From positions 112,775 through 176,774 of the forward strand of contig JAAEQB010000057.1 in NCBI GenBank assembly GCA_024231975.1: a DNA stretch of 64,000 bases. The letters are read 5' to 3'. The notes beneath the pieces were generated by a model that did not search any database, was not told the DNA's origin, and saw only the letters and a list, made by a program, of their open reading frames with translations. Origin of the DNA: Allobosea sp. GTDB taxonomy: Bacteria > Pseudomonadota > Alphaproteobacteria > Rhizobiales > Beijerinckiaceae. Both the position numbers and the translations under genes were made by a program. Positions 42,946 through 51,322 of this stretch are shown here, in pieces (position 1 is the first letter of the stretch; every line of letters starts with the position of its first letter).

Positions 42946-43335
42946 ATGTCCCACGTGGCAAAGATCCCGCTGCAGACCGAACCGTTGGTCCTGTCGTTTA
43001 TGGATCGAGCAGGCCGGATTGCAATCAATCAGCTCGCCGACGGATTCGGCATGTCCAAGACCCAGCTTGCCGAAACTGCTGGCCTTGCGCGGGAGACGCT
43101 TTATCGGGCTGAGCGTAGCGGCGCGCGGAAGGCCCAGGGGCGGCTCCGTGAAATGCTGGAAATCATCAGCCGCGTCTCGGAATGGGCCGGCGGCAAGGAG
43201 CAGGCCATGGCCTGGTATCGTGCGCAGCCCCTGCCGGCGTTTGGCGGGCGGACCGCCGAAGCGCTGGTCAAGGAGGGTAAGGCCGCGGCTGTTCGGGATT
43301 ATCTCGATCACATGGCTCTTGGCGGATTTGCGTGA
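42946..43335 (+). CDS. Xre/MbcA/ParS-type antitoxin
   Basis: A 129-residue antitoxin of a RES/Xre module. The ATG at 42946 follows AAGGTGG; a GTG nine bases earlier is possible. The middle has a Xre-like helix-turn-helix (FGMSKTQLAETAGLARETLY) and the C-terminal DUF2384 part (AGGKEQAMAWYRAQPLPAFG, GRTAEALVKEGKAAAVRDYL) that contacts the toxin. The last codons overlap the toxin start (GTGA). Confidence 0.85.
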   Translation: MSHVAKIPLQTEPLVLSFMDRAGRIAINQLADGFGMSKTQLAETAGLARETLYRAERSGARKAQGRLREMLEIISRVSEWAGGKEQAMAWYRAQPLPAFGGRTAEALVKEGKAAAVRDYLDHMALGGFA

Positions 43336-43850
43336 GGTTCGTCGCGACCTGCTATCGGGCACACGATCCTCGTTGGGCTTTCAAACCGATATCGGGAGAC
43401 GGAGCCGCGATCAGAGGCGCGCGTTTCAATCCGAAAGGCGTTCCTGCGCTCTATCTCGGCTTGAGCATCATGACGGCAATCAAGGAAGCCAATCAGGGCT
43501 TTGCGCACCGGGTCGACCCGTGCGTGCTGTGCTCCTACGAGATTGACTGTGAGGATGTCGCCGATCTGACGACGGAGCAGGGGAGGGCGGCGTATTCGAT
43601 CGAGCTCGATGAGATGGCTTGCGCCTGGGCCACGGCTCTTGCCGACGGCGATCGTCCGGCATCGTGGTCGGTCCATGACCGGCTTAAGGCGCAGGGTTTC
43701 GCCGGCATATGCGTCCCAAGCTTCGCGCCGGGCGCAGAAGCGAACGACCTCAACCTCGTGCTTTGGGAGTGGGGCCCGGATCTGCCGCACCAGGTGAACG
43801 TCATCGACCCGAGCGGTCGGCTTCCCAAGGATCAATTGTCCTGGCGCTGA
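43332..43850 (+). CDS. RES domain toxin
   Basis: A 172-residue toxin starting at a GTG. RES marks are visible: the Arg in CYRAHDPRWAF, GARFNPKGVPALYL (with the R-F-N-P and Tyr), an acidic EA pair in IKEANQG, and Ser in PSFAPGAEANDLNLVLW. RES toxins break down or ADP-ribosylate using NAD. With the overlapping Xre antitoxin it makes a complete type II pair and probably stabilises the plasmid. Confidence 0.87.
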   Translation: MRFVATCYRAHDPRWAFKPISGDGAAIRGARFNPKGVPALYLGLSIMTAIKEANQGFAHRVDPCVLCSYEIDCEDVADLTTEQGRAAYSIELDEMACAWATALADGDRPASWSVHDRLKAQGFAGICVPSFAPGAEANDLNLVLWEWGPDLPHQVNVIDPSGRLPKDQLSWR

Positions 43851-43877
43851 GTATCGATTGGGACACGGGGGAGGGGA

Positions 43878-44960
43878 CTATAGCCCCGCGGCCTTGGTCA
43901 GATTGACCCGGAAGCGATCGCGGCGCCGTTGGTAGCGACGAGTCATTTCCGCGCTGGCATGGCCGAGCTGCTTCTGGACGTAGCGCTCGTCGACCTCGGC
44001 CGAGGAGGCGAGACCGGCGCGCAGCGAATGGCCGGCGAATTTCTGCTCTCGCTCGCCCTCGGTAAGATCGCCCCTGACCCCGGCGGCGAGCGCGGTCCGC
44101 TTAACCAGGCGAGCCACCTGCTTGTCGGTCAGCCTGTCCGGGCCGACGTTCTTGCCCTTTCCGGTCACGCGCCGAAAGAGGGGGCCGTGGCCAATCTTCG
44201 CCAGCTTCAGCCAGGTTTCGAGTGCCACCACGGGGCAGGTCGCGTCCGACGAGCCGCGACCGATCTCGACCTCGCGCCAACCGTTCTTGCCGCGCAGCGT
44301 GACGATCATGCCCTTCTTGAGGATCTCGATCCATCCGCCACCATCCTCCGTGTCGTCGCGATGGAGGTCGAGGCAGACGACCTCGGATCGGCGCAGGCCA
44401 CCGGCGAAACCCAGCAACAGCATGGCGCGGTCGCGTAACCCCCGTAGCGACGCGCGATCGAGCGTCTCCAGCATCGCGATGACGTTCTCAGGCAGGACCG
44501 CCTCCTTCTGGCGGGGCGGGGCCGCATGAGTGTTGCGGATGCCCGCGAGCACGGTCGCGATGTGCCGATCGCTCCGGTCGAGCGGCGTGCCGCGCTGCGT
44601 GTAGTTCCACGCCAGGGCCGACAATCGCCGTTCGATCGTCGAGACGGCGTTCGGCTTGCGGTCGGCCGTGGCGGCGCCGGAGGCGCAGGCGGTGATGTAG
44701 AGGCCGACAACCTGAGGGGAGGGCGGGAACACCTCAAGCCCTTGGCGCCGGCACCACCCCGAGAAGTGCCGCCAATCGGAACCGTAGGCCTTGCGGGTGT
44801 TTGCCGAGCTCGCAGCATCGACATAGTCGCGGGCGCGGTCGGCGAGCTTCTCGAGATGAGCCGGCAGCACGGACGACGACGCTGTGTCCGAAACAGCCGG
44901 GAGAGGGGAGGGGGCACCTGCGTCGATCCGGTTGTCTTCGCCGCCTGGGTCCGCGGTCAT
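43878..44960 (-). CDS. Tyrosine site-specific recombinase/integrase
   Basis: A 360-residue tyrosine recombinase. The start at 44960 is set by GGAGG seven bases upstream; 18 further codons are open. N-terminal core-binding domain (residues about 35-135, SSANTRKAYGSDWRHFSGWC) and catalytic domain with Arg190 (AGGLRRSE), His311 and Arg314 (GHSLRAG), His334 (QLGHAS) and nucleophile Tyr343 (RRYQRR). All catalytic residues are present. It stands among plasmid-maintenance genes rather than at the end of an island, which suggests dimer resolution. Confidence 0.9.
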   Translation of the reverse strand: MTADPGGEDNRIDAGAPSPLPAVSDTASSSVLPAHLEKLADRARDYVDAASSANTRKAYGSDWRHFSGWCRRQGLEVFPPSPQVVGLYITACASGAATADRKPNAVSTIERRLSALAWNYTQRGTPLDRSDRHIATVLAGIRNTHAAPPRQKEAVLPENVIAMLETLDRASLRGLRDRAMLLLGFAGGLRRSEVVCLDLHRDDTEDGGGWIEILKKGMIVTLRGKNGWREVEIGRGSSDATCPVVALETWLKLAKIGHGPLFRRVTGKGKNVGPDRLTDKQVARLVKRTALAAGVRGDLTEGEREQKFAGHSLRAGLASSAEVDERYVQKQLGHASAEMTRRYQRRRDRFRVNLTKAAGL

Positions 44961-45037
44961 CAATTTACCTCCGTGGCGCGCAACTGGTAGTGGTGGCGGG
45001 CCGAGACGATACAATCCGCTTGCGGGAGTGACCCAAC

Positions 45038-45589
45038 ATGGACACGCGCCGATATGATTTGGTGTTCGACGCCGAGTTCTCTCTCGTCTACCTCGTGGGC
45101 GAAGCGCCCGAAGCGCGCACGTTGCCGGCCGAGCTGACCCCTGCCGAAAGCCTGCGCATGCTCGGCTCTCGCGACGGCGCCCTGACGATCTTCACGGTGC
45201 GGGAATGGGACGTCCCCTTCACCGTCGAGATCTCCGAGCGCGCGCCACCCGAGGGCTTTGACGGCTGGGAGCATGTTGTCGAAGCTGCGATCCACGTCGG
45301 CGCCGACGGTTTGCGCCTCGGAAGCGACGGGGCCTCCGAGTTCAAGGAGGCGAAGCGCTTCGAGCTCGCGCCCGGCACCTATCGGGTCCGCGTTTCCTAC
45401 GGCGGCTTGAGGGAAATTGAGGACGGGGACAGCGAGCTGGACGATGACCACTATCGGATCCAACTCTGGCCCGGCCCGCAAAGCGAGCCCGTGGTCCTGA
45501 AGCAGATGGACCCTGCGATCGCGGCCTCGATGCCGTACCCACAGATGTATGGGCACTTTATCGAACGCGGCCTCATGCCGAAGGAGTAG
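45038..45589 (+). CDS. Conserved-looking hypothetical protein
   Basis: A 183-residue acidic soluble protein (MDTRRYDLVFDAEFSLVYLV ... RIQLWPGPQSEPVVLKQMD). GGGAG lies eight bases before the ATG. The pattern of alternating hydrophobic residues suggests a beta-rich fold. No signal peptide, membrane segment or catalytic motif is seen and I do not recognise the family with confidence. It lies between the recombinase and VapC genes. Confidence 0.65.
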   Translation: MDTRRYDLVFDAEFSLVYLVGEAPEARTLPAELTPAESLRMLGSRDGALTIFTVREWDVPFTVEISERAPPEGFDGWEHVVEAAIHVGADGLRLGSDGASEFKEAKRFELAPGTYRVRVSYGGLREIEDGDSELDDDHYRIQLWPGPQSEPVVLKQMDPAIAASMPYPQMYGHFIERGLMPKE

Positions 45590-45630
45590 GGGCGCTCGCG
45601 CGGTCTGGCGATGCTCGGCGATCACCTGCA

Positions 45631-46038
45631 TCAGCTCGCGGTCTCCCAGGGGTTGACGACCGACGCGCCGGTATCCTCGAAGTCCGCGACATTGCGGGTG
45701 ACGAGGATCAGGTCGTGCACGATCGCCGTGGCGGCGATCAGGCCATCGATGTCACCGCGCGGGCGGATCGCGGCGATGCGGCCCCATTCGACCGAGATCT
45801 GATCGGTCACCGGCAGGATGCGGTCGGCATGGTCGTGGCGAAGCTTGCGCAGCCATTCGGCGAGGTGCCCGGCCGCCTTCGGGTCGGATCTCTGCTTCAG
45901 CGCGATGCCGCGCATGATCTCGCCGAGCGTCAAGGCGCTGAGATGCACGCCGCCGGGATCGACCGAGCGCAGCCAAGCGAGGGCCTGCGGCGAGCCGCGC
46001 CGGGCCTCGGAGACGACGTTGGTGTCGACGAGGTACAT
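45631..46038 (-). CDS. PIN domain ribonuclease toxin (VapC family)
   Basis: A 135-residue PIN nuclease. Acidic metal-binding residues are Asp5 (YLVDTNVVSE), Glu40 (LGEIMRG) and Asp96/Asp98 (GDIDGLIAATA), with a further TRNVADFEDTG motif. Such toxins cleave tRNA or rRNA until bound by the antitoxin. Its start overlaps the antitoxin stop by one base. Confidence 0.92.
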   Translation of the reverse strand: MYLVDTNVVSEARRGSPQALAWLRSVDPGGVHLSALTLGEIMRGIALKQRSDPKAAGHLAEWLRKLRHDHADRILPVTDQISVEWGRIAAIRPRGDIDGLIAATAIVHDLILVTRNVADFEDTGASVVNPWETAS

Positions 46039-46292
46039 CAGAGCGCGACGTCGCGGCTCGGCGTCTTCGCGCGCGCGGCGACGGCCTCGGCGAAATCCTC
46101 GTCCCAGTCCGGGCCGGCGAGCAGGTCATCGACCAGGCTCGGCCGGCCGGCGCGCAGCGCGTCGTAGTCGGCGGCTGACAGCACCACGGCGGCGCGCTCG
46201 CCGCGCAAGGTGACGATCTGCGGGCCTTCGCTGCGCGCCTTCTGGACGACCCGGGAGAACTGGTTCTTGGCGTCCTGCAGCGGCCATTCCAT
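46038..46292 (-). CDS. Phd/YefM family antitoxin
   Basis: An 84-residue antitoxin. The ATG at 46292 (MEWPLQDAKNQFSRVVQKAR) follows GGAG; 22 further codons upstream are open but would cover the promoter. The N-terminus is the DNA-binding Phd fold (PQIVTLRGERAAVVLSAADY); the C-terminal tail should wrap the VapC-type toxin. A perfect palindrome lies 16 bases upstream, fitting autoregulation. Confidence 0.9.
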   Translation of the reverse strand: MEWPLQDAKNQFSRVVQKARSEGPQIVTLRGERAAVVLSAADYDALRAGRPSLVDDLLAGPDWDEDFAEAVAARAKTPSRDVAL

Positions 46293-46307
46293 TTCTGCGT
46301 GCTCCTG

Positions 46308-46322
46308 GCTAGACTGTCTAGC
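46308..46322. promoter_or_regulatory. Operator of the Phd/VapC operon
   Basis: GCTAGAC-T-GTCTAGC, a perfect palindrome with 7-base arms just upstream of the antitoxin start; TATATAG follows on the far side and may be the minus-strand promoter hexamer. Typical place for Phd-type autorepression. Confidence 0.65.
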
Positions 46323-46417
46323 TATATAGGGGCGATTCCTGACGGGCCAACGCCGCAAATTCCAGCGATCCAGGGGCGATTTCGCCCAGATTCGTTGGAC
46401 TCTCTCTATAATGTCAG

Positions 46418-46450
46418 AAACGTCCGATAATGCAAGATTATCGGACGTTT
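46418..46450. repeat. 33-base perfect palindrome, site of unknown function
   Basis: Arms AAACGTCCGATAAT (46418-46431) and ATTATCGGACGTTT (46437-46450) are perfectly complementary around GCAAG. A T-run and TATAATT follow on the plus strand. As RNA it would be a terminator-like hairpin, but no plus-strand gene ends here, and the DUF1403 gene starts only 28 bases later. Alternatives are a binding site for a dimeric DNA-binding protein or for the nearby tyrosine recombinase. Confidence 0.75.
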
Positions 46451-46478
46451 TTATAATTCGACGGGCCGTGCGGTTTTG

Positions 46479-47477
46479 ATGCCAGATGGTGGCACTAAGC
46501 GCACGTTTGGTTTATCCTTCCGGTCGATGCAAAGGACTGAGTCGAACACGATCTCTGCGCTCTCGTCCCTGGCCGTCCCCGGCTGGGCGATCCCGCGCGG
46601 GGTGATCGAAAGCGACGTCGAAGCGGCCTTCCTCGCCGGCGCGGCCCTGAATTCACTGGACAATCTGGTGCGCGCCGCGCCGCCATGGTCGGGCGCGTGG
46701 CGTCAGCGGCTCGCGCTGAAATGTGCTGCTACCGCCGCCGGCGCAGGAGGGCGAACGGAGGACGAGCGGCAGATTCGGGATGCCTGGCACCTGCGTTCCG
46801 GGGGCGGCGATCCGGGGCCGGCAGGGAACCTGCTCGCCGCCTGGAGGCGTCTCGCCGACCGTGCGCCGGAGCTAAGCCCGGACGGCATCAGGTCGATTGT
46901 CGGCTTGCTCGGCTTGCGCTGGACGGACGAGCTCGGCGAGTTGGCGGCCACGATTGCCGATTACGGTCGATCGACCCGGCCGGCCCCATTGATTGCCGCG
47001 GCCATCATGGCGGAAGTCCAGCGGATCAGTCCTGACGCCGAGCTTCTTGGCTGGTGGCTGGCTGACCTCGCCATCGCGGCCCGGATGCGCTGGCCGGTCG
47101 GTGTGCCGATGCTGGGGATGCAAGCGCGCGGCGCCGCCTACCGTGGCCCAGGCGGGCGCGGTCGGATCCGACCGGGAGGGGAGGGGTTCGAGCGCGCGGT
47201 ATGTGTCGCGCTTGCCATGGCATCAGCGGAAGCCTGCCGTCTCGCCGCCGAGATCGCTCCACGGGCGGCTCAACTGGTCGCCGTCGCGCCGAAGCTGCGC
47301 GCTAAAGGGGCAGGGGAGGTGGTCCGCCTTCTGCTCGATAACGACGCCGTGTCAGGCACTCTGCAGACGGCTAGCCTGACCCGCTGGGGTGCGCGACGCC
47401 TGTTTGACAGGCTGTCCGAGCTTGCCGCCGTTCGCGAATTGTCTGGGCGCGCCAGCTTCCGGCTCTACGGGCTCTGA
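46479..47477 (+). CDS. DUF1403 family protein
   Basis: A 332-residue protein rich in Ala, Leu and Arg, almost entirely helical, with the recognisable opening PGWAIPRGVIESDVEAAFLA, GAALNSLDNLVRAAPPWSGA and WRQRLALKCAATAA. I assign it to DUF1403, found on repABC plasmids of Rhizobiales, usually beside scpB; function unknown. No signal peptide or membrane helix. The start is uncertain (46479 or 46527, both without a strong ribosome binding site). It is two bases from scpB, so the two are co-translated. Confidence 0.75.
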   Translation: MPDGGTKRTFGLSFRSMQRTESNTISALSSLAVPGWAIPRGVIESDVEAAFLAGAALNSLDNLVRAAPPWSGAWRQRLALKCAATAAGAGGRTEDERQIRDAWHLRSGGGDPGPAGNLLAAWRRLADRAPELSPDGIRSIVGLLGLRWTDELGELAATIADYGRSTRPAPLIAAAIMAEVQRISPDAELLGWWLADLAIAARMRWPVGVPMLGMQARGAAYRGPGGRGRIRPGGEGFERAVCVALAMASAEACRLAAEIAPRAAQLVAVAPKLRAKGAGEVVRLLLDNDAVSGTLQTASLTRWGARRLFDRLSELAAVRELSGRASFRLYGL

Positions 47478-47479
47478 CC

Positions 47480-48187
47480 ATGGCAAGGCGGGCTCAAACC
47501 GAAGAATTGTTCGACCCCGAGCTCACGGACCTGCCGCCGGAACTGCGCTGGCGCGAATGGATGGGCCGGGTCGAGGCCGTGATCTTCGCCTCGCCCGAGC
47601 CTGTCGGTCGCGAAACGCTCGCCCGGGTCGTTGGCCGCGACTGCAGCATCGACCTCCTGATCGACGACATCCGCGACGAGCTCGCCGGCCGCCCCTATGA
47701 GCTGGTCGCGGTCGCCGGCGGCTGGCAGCACCGCACGAAACGGAATTTTGCCGGTGCGATCCGCACGGCGGTCGGCGCCCTCGGCCCGGAGACGAAATCC
47801 ATCTCGTCGGCCGAGAGCCTGATCCTGATGTGCATCGCCTATTTCCAGCCGATCACCCGCGGCGAGCTCGGACAGTTCTTCGGGAAAGAGGTCAGCCGCG
47901 ACACGATCGGGCATTTGCGCGGTCTGGGGTTCATCGCTGCCGGCCCGCGATCGCCTCAACCAGGGGCGCCCTATACCTATGTCACCACGAAGGAGTTCCT
48001 GTCGCATTTCGGCTTCGACACGCTCCGCGATCTGCCGGACATGGAGGCGCTCGAGGACGCCGGCCTGCTCAGCAAGGAGCGGTTGCTGGCGGGAGACATT
48101 CCGATCGTGCGAGACGAGCTGGACGACCTCGCGGATGAGGTCGAGAGTCCCAATGGCGAAATCGGCGTCGCCGACGAAGCCCTATAG
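47480..48187 (+). CDS. scpB: SMC-Scp complex subunit ScpB
   Basis: A 235-residue ScpB-family protein with the two winged-helix domains: RVEAVIFASPEPVGRETLAR with YELVAVAGGWQHRTK in the first, and SLILMCIAYFQPITRGELGQ, with GPRSPQPGAPYTYVTTKEFL in the second. In chromosomes ScpB works with the kleisin ScpA and SMC in DNA organisation. Here no scpA or smc is near; the partner gene is DUF1403. The C-terminal tail is acidic. Probably a plasmid-specific paralogue with a segregation or DNA-binding role. Confidence 0.85.
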   Translation: MARRAQTEELFDPELTDLPPELRWREWMGRVEAVIFASPEPVGRETLARVVGRDCSIDLLIDDIRDELAGRPYELVAVAGGWQHRTKRNFAGAIRTAVGALGPETKSISSAESLILMCIAYFQPITRGELGQFFGKEVSRDTIGHLRGLGFIAAGPRSPQPGAPYTYVTTKEFLSHFGFDTLRDLPDMEALEDAGLLSKERLLAGDIPIVRDELDDLADEVESPNGEIGVADEAL

Positions 48188-48236
48188 GCGCGCTGGGTCT
48201 GAGCTTCGCGCAGTTCTCGCCCGAGCACGACCGACC

Positions 48237-49436
48237 CTACGAAGCGGTCGATCGAGAGGTCCTCAGCAGCGCCGCCGCAATGACCGCCGTACCGAGCGTG
48301 ACAGCCGCGCTGATCACGAAGACCATAGACAGGCCTTGCTGGCTGGCTATCCATCCGAGCGCCGGACTTCCAAAGGCCATCGCGACATCCAGAAAGGCCG
48401 TGTAGATCCCCATTGCAAGGCCACGATCTTGGGATGCTGTGCCTCCGACGGCCTCTACGCCGAGCCCTGGATAGACAAGCGAGTAGCCGAAGCCAGCCAG
48501 CGCGGCGCCCAACGAGGCAAGCAGGCTGGTTCCCGCGAGCCCCATGATCAGCAGGCCGGCCGACTGAACCAGCACGAACAGCAGGGCAATCTTCGCGCCC
48601 CCGTATCTATCCGGAAGATGGCCGCAGAGCACACGCGCTGCGATCAGGGCCGCGCCGAACGCCGTGAATCCGAGCCAGACGGGTTGCCACTGCTTGTCGG
48701 CGTATAGAAGGGAGCTGAAGGCCAGGATCGCGCCGTAGCCGATGCTGGCGAGAGCCGCGCCGAGACCGGGCAGCCAAACCGTACCGATGACGGCCCTTAC
48801 ATTGGATTTCCTCTGCCGCACTTGCCGTCGGGGATCCGGCGTTCGCAACAGTGACACCAACACGAGAAGCGGCAAAAGCGCGGTCAGAAGCCCGATCGCG
48901 ACGAAGCCGCAGGATGTGAACAGGATGGACCCGAACGGACCGCTGAAGGCCAGCGCCGCAAACATTGCAGTGCCGACCCAGGCGATGACCTTGCCGGAAT
49001 GTCCGGGATCAACAATCGCCAAACCCCAAGCCACGCCGCCCGTGATGATGAAGCTCTCTGCCCCGCCGAGCACTGCGCGTCCCACGACAAGGATCGAGAC
49101 GGAGAGGGCAGGCGAGCTCTCCGCGGCCACGGACAGAAGATAGAGAAGCCCCGCTACCGCTGCGGTCGCCAGGCCGATCAGAACGGCTCTTTTTCCGCCG
49201 TTCGCATCCGAAAAGGAACCCGACCAAACGCGCGAGATCAGGGAAGCGGCGAACTGCGCGCCGGCGACCACGCCGACGACGACGCTACCGAAGCCGAGAT
49301 TGTGGCTGACGTGCAGCGGAAGCACGGGCAACGCCGCACCGATGACGACGAACCCGGCCAGCACCGCGGCCATGATCGGCAGCAGGGTCACGGCGACCGA
49401 AGGCGATGGTGTCGACGGTGATGGCGAGGGTGTCAT
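48237..49436 (-). CDS. MFS transporter
   Basis: A 399-residue major facilitator with 12 predicted membrane helices; the loop 2-3 signature appears as SRVWSGSFSDANGGKRAVLI. It resembles the YhhS/YfcJ group of drug or sugar efflux proteins. A Ser/Pro/Thr-rich N-terminal tail precedes the first helix. It ends convergently with scpB and may form a run with the following reductase genes. Substrate unknown. Confidence 0.88.
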   Translation of the reverse strand: MTPSPSPSTPSPSVAVTLLPIMAAVLAGFVVIGAALPVLPLHVSHNLGFGSVVVGVVAGAQFAASLISRVWSGSFSDANGGKRAVLIGLATAAVAGLLYLLSVAAESSPALSVSILVVGRAVLGGAESFIITGGVAWGLAIVDPGHSGKVIAWVGTAMFAALAFSGPFGSILFTSCGFVAIGLLTALLPLLVLVSLLRTPDPRRQVRQRKSNVRAVIGTVWLPGLGAALASIGYGAILAFSSLLYADKQWQPVWLGFTAFGAALIAARVLCGHLPDRYGGAKIALLFVLVQSAGLLIMGLAGTSLLASLGAALAGFGYSLVYPGLGVEAVGGTASQDRGLAMGIYTAFLDVAMAFGSPALGWIASQQGLSMVFVISAAVTLGTAVIAAALLRTSRSTAS

Positions 49437-49460
49437 TCGGTCGGAGCCATTTGATGAGCG

Positions 49461-50450
49461 TTACCAGGCGTAGGCTTGCGGCGCTTCCCCGCCCGGACCC
49501 GGCCAGATTTTGTCGAGCTTCGTCAGCGTCTCGTCGGAGAGCCTGAGCGATGGCGCTTTCAGGTTCTGGCGCAGTTGCTCGACGGTGCGCGGACCACTGA
49601 TGACGGAGGTCACGGCCGGATTGTGCAGCAGCCAGGCCAATGCGACGTCCGAGGGCGCGGCACCCAAGTCGCGGCAGAGCCTTTCATAGGCTTCCAGTTG
49701 CGGACGCTTCTTCGCGATCTGCGCTTGCAGGCCCGGCGTCGCCCGGCGGCCTTCGGAGATCTTCTGCAATACGCCGCCCAGCAGCCCCATGCCGATCGGG
49801 CTCCAGGGAATGAGACCGATGCCGAAATGGCGCAGCGCCGGGATCACCTCCAGCTCGATCGTCCGCTGCGTGAGATTGTAAAGGCTCTGCTCGGAGGCCA
49901 GCCCCAGCAGGTTGCGCGAGGCGGCTGTCAGCTGCGCGGTGGCGATATCCCAACCGGCGAAGTTCGAGGAGCCGACATAGGTGATCTTGCCCTCGCGGAT
50001 CAACTGCTCCATCGCCTGCCAGATCTCTTCCCACGGCGTCGCCCGGTCGATATGGTGCATCTGGTAGAGATCGATGTGGTCGGTCTTCAGCCGCTTCAGG
50101 CTCGCCTCGCAGGCGCGGCGGATGTGATAGGCCGACAGGTACTTGTCGTTCGGGCCGGTTTCCATCGGCTGATAGACTTTAGTGGCCAGCACGATCCTGT
50201 CGCGACGCGTGCCGTCCTGCGCCAGCCAGTTGCCGATGATCTCCTCGGACGTGCCGTAGCCCTTCGCCATGTCGGGCGACTGCGGCCCGCCATAGACGTC
50301 GGCGGTATCGAAGAAGTTGATGCCAGCTTCCAGCGCCTCATCCATGATGGCGAAGCTGGTAGCCTCATCGGTGAGCTCGCCGAAATTCATCGTGCCGAGC
50401 GCGACGCGGCTGACTTTGAGGCCGGTGCGGCCAAGATGCGTGTAGTCCAT
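49461..50450 (-). CDS. Aldo/keto reductase
   Basis: A 329-residue NADPH-dependent reductase. The start at 50450 (MDYTHLGRTGLKVSRVALGT) follows AGGAG. Catalytic Asp and Tyr are in NFFDTADVYGG, Lys in VLATKVYQP and His in YQMHHID; the C-terminal cofactor motif is VISGPRTVEQL. Resembles the YajO/YcsN-type oxidoreductases. Probably regulated with the neighbouring SDR and exporter genes by the divergent LysR protein at 54708. Confidence 0.92.
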   Translation of the reverse strand: MDYTHLGRTGLKVSRVALGTMNFGELTDEATSFAIMDEALEAGINFFDTADVYGGPQSPDMAKGYGTSEEIIGNWLAQDGTRRDRIVLATKVYQPMETGPNDKYLSAYHIRRACEASLKRLKTDHIDLYQMHHIDRATPWEEIWQAMEQLIREGKITYVGSSNFAGWDIATAQLTAASRNLLGLASEQSLYNLTQRTIELEVIPALRHFGIGLIPWSPIGMGLLGGVLQKISEGRRATPGLQAQIAKKRPQLEAYERLCRDLGAAPSDVALAWLLHNPAVTSVISGPRTVEQLRQNLKAPSLRLSDETLTKLDKIWPGPGGEAPQAYAW

Positions 50451-50547
50451 CGGATTTCTCCTGATTGTTGGCTGCGCGATCGTCACACGCAGCAGGGCCT
50501 CGAAACGCGCCGTTCACCTACGGCGCATGTTTTCGCGACGATGCGGA

Positions 50548-51291
50548 TCACCAGGGCTGGTTGGCCGGCCCGACCGTGAACTCGTTGATCGTGGTGTCTT
50601 CCGGTGCGTCGATGGCGAAGGCGACGACGTCGGCGATCCGCTCCGGCGAAATGCCGTATTTGGCATAGATGCCCTGCATGGATTCGGCCGTGCCCTTGTC
50701 GCTGATCGTGTCGAGGAGCTCCGTGTTTATTGCAGCCGGGTAGATCGTCGCGGTGCGGATGTTCGTTCCCTCCATGGCGGATTCCATGCGCAGGACCTCC
50801 ATGAAATCGCGCACGAACCATTTGGTGCCGCCATAGACCGCACCGCCCGGATAGGCCTTGAGCCCGGCGACCGACGAGGTGGTGATCACCTGTCCGGACT
50901 TCTGCGCGGTGAATGTGCGCAGCACGGCCGCGACGCCGTTGAGGACGCCCTTGACGTTGACGTCGACCATCTGGTGCCAGTCGTCGGTCTTCAGCGCGGA
51001 CAGCGGCGAGTTCGGCATGAGACCAGCGTTCAGGAAGATGACGTCGACGCGCCCGAACGTGTCCTTGGCCAGCTTCACGATGGCGTCGTTGTCGGCCTGC
51101 CTGGTGACGTCCAGTTCCTGGTAAACGGCCCGGCCGCCGCTCTCCGCGATCTCATCCGCGATCTGCTTCAGTCGCTCGGCCCGCCGCGCGCCCAGAACGA
51201 CTTTCGCGCCCTTGCTCGCCAGCAGCTTCGCGGTCGACTCGCCGATGCCCGACGATGCTCCGGTGATGATGATGACCTTGTCCTTGATCAT
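50548..51291 (-). CDS. Short-chain dehydrogenase/reductase
   Basis: A 247-residue classical SDR. The start at 51291 (MIKDKVIIITGASSGIGEST) follows GGAG eight bases upstream. Cofactor motif TGASSGIG, NAG motif FLNAGLM, catalytic Ser in ITTSSVAG and Tyr-Lys in AVYGGTKWF. Arg residues after the second strand (LGARRAERLKQ) suggest NADP preference. Substrate unknown. Confidence 0.92.
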   Translation of the reverse strand: MIKDKVIIITGASSGIGESTAKLLASKGAKVVLGARRAERLKQIADEIAESGGRAVYQELDVTRQADNDAIVKLAKDTFGRVDVIFLNAGLMPNSPLSALKTDDWHQMVDVNVKGVLNGVAAVLRTFTAQKSGQVITTSSVAGLKAYPGGAVYGGTKWFVRDFMEVLRMESAMEGTNIRTATIYPAAINTELLDTISDKGTAESMQGIYAKYGISPERIADVVAFAIDAPEDTTINEFTVGPANQPW

Positions 51292-51322
51292 GGCAGTTCT
51301 CCGAATTTGATGATGGGGTTTC

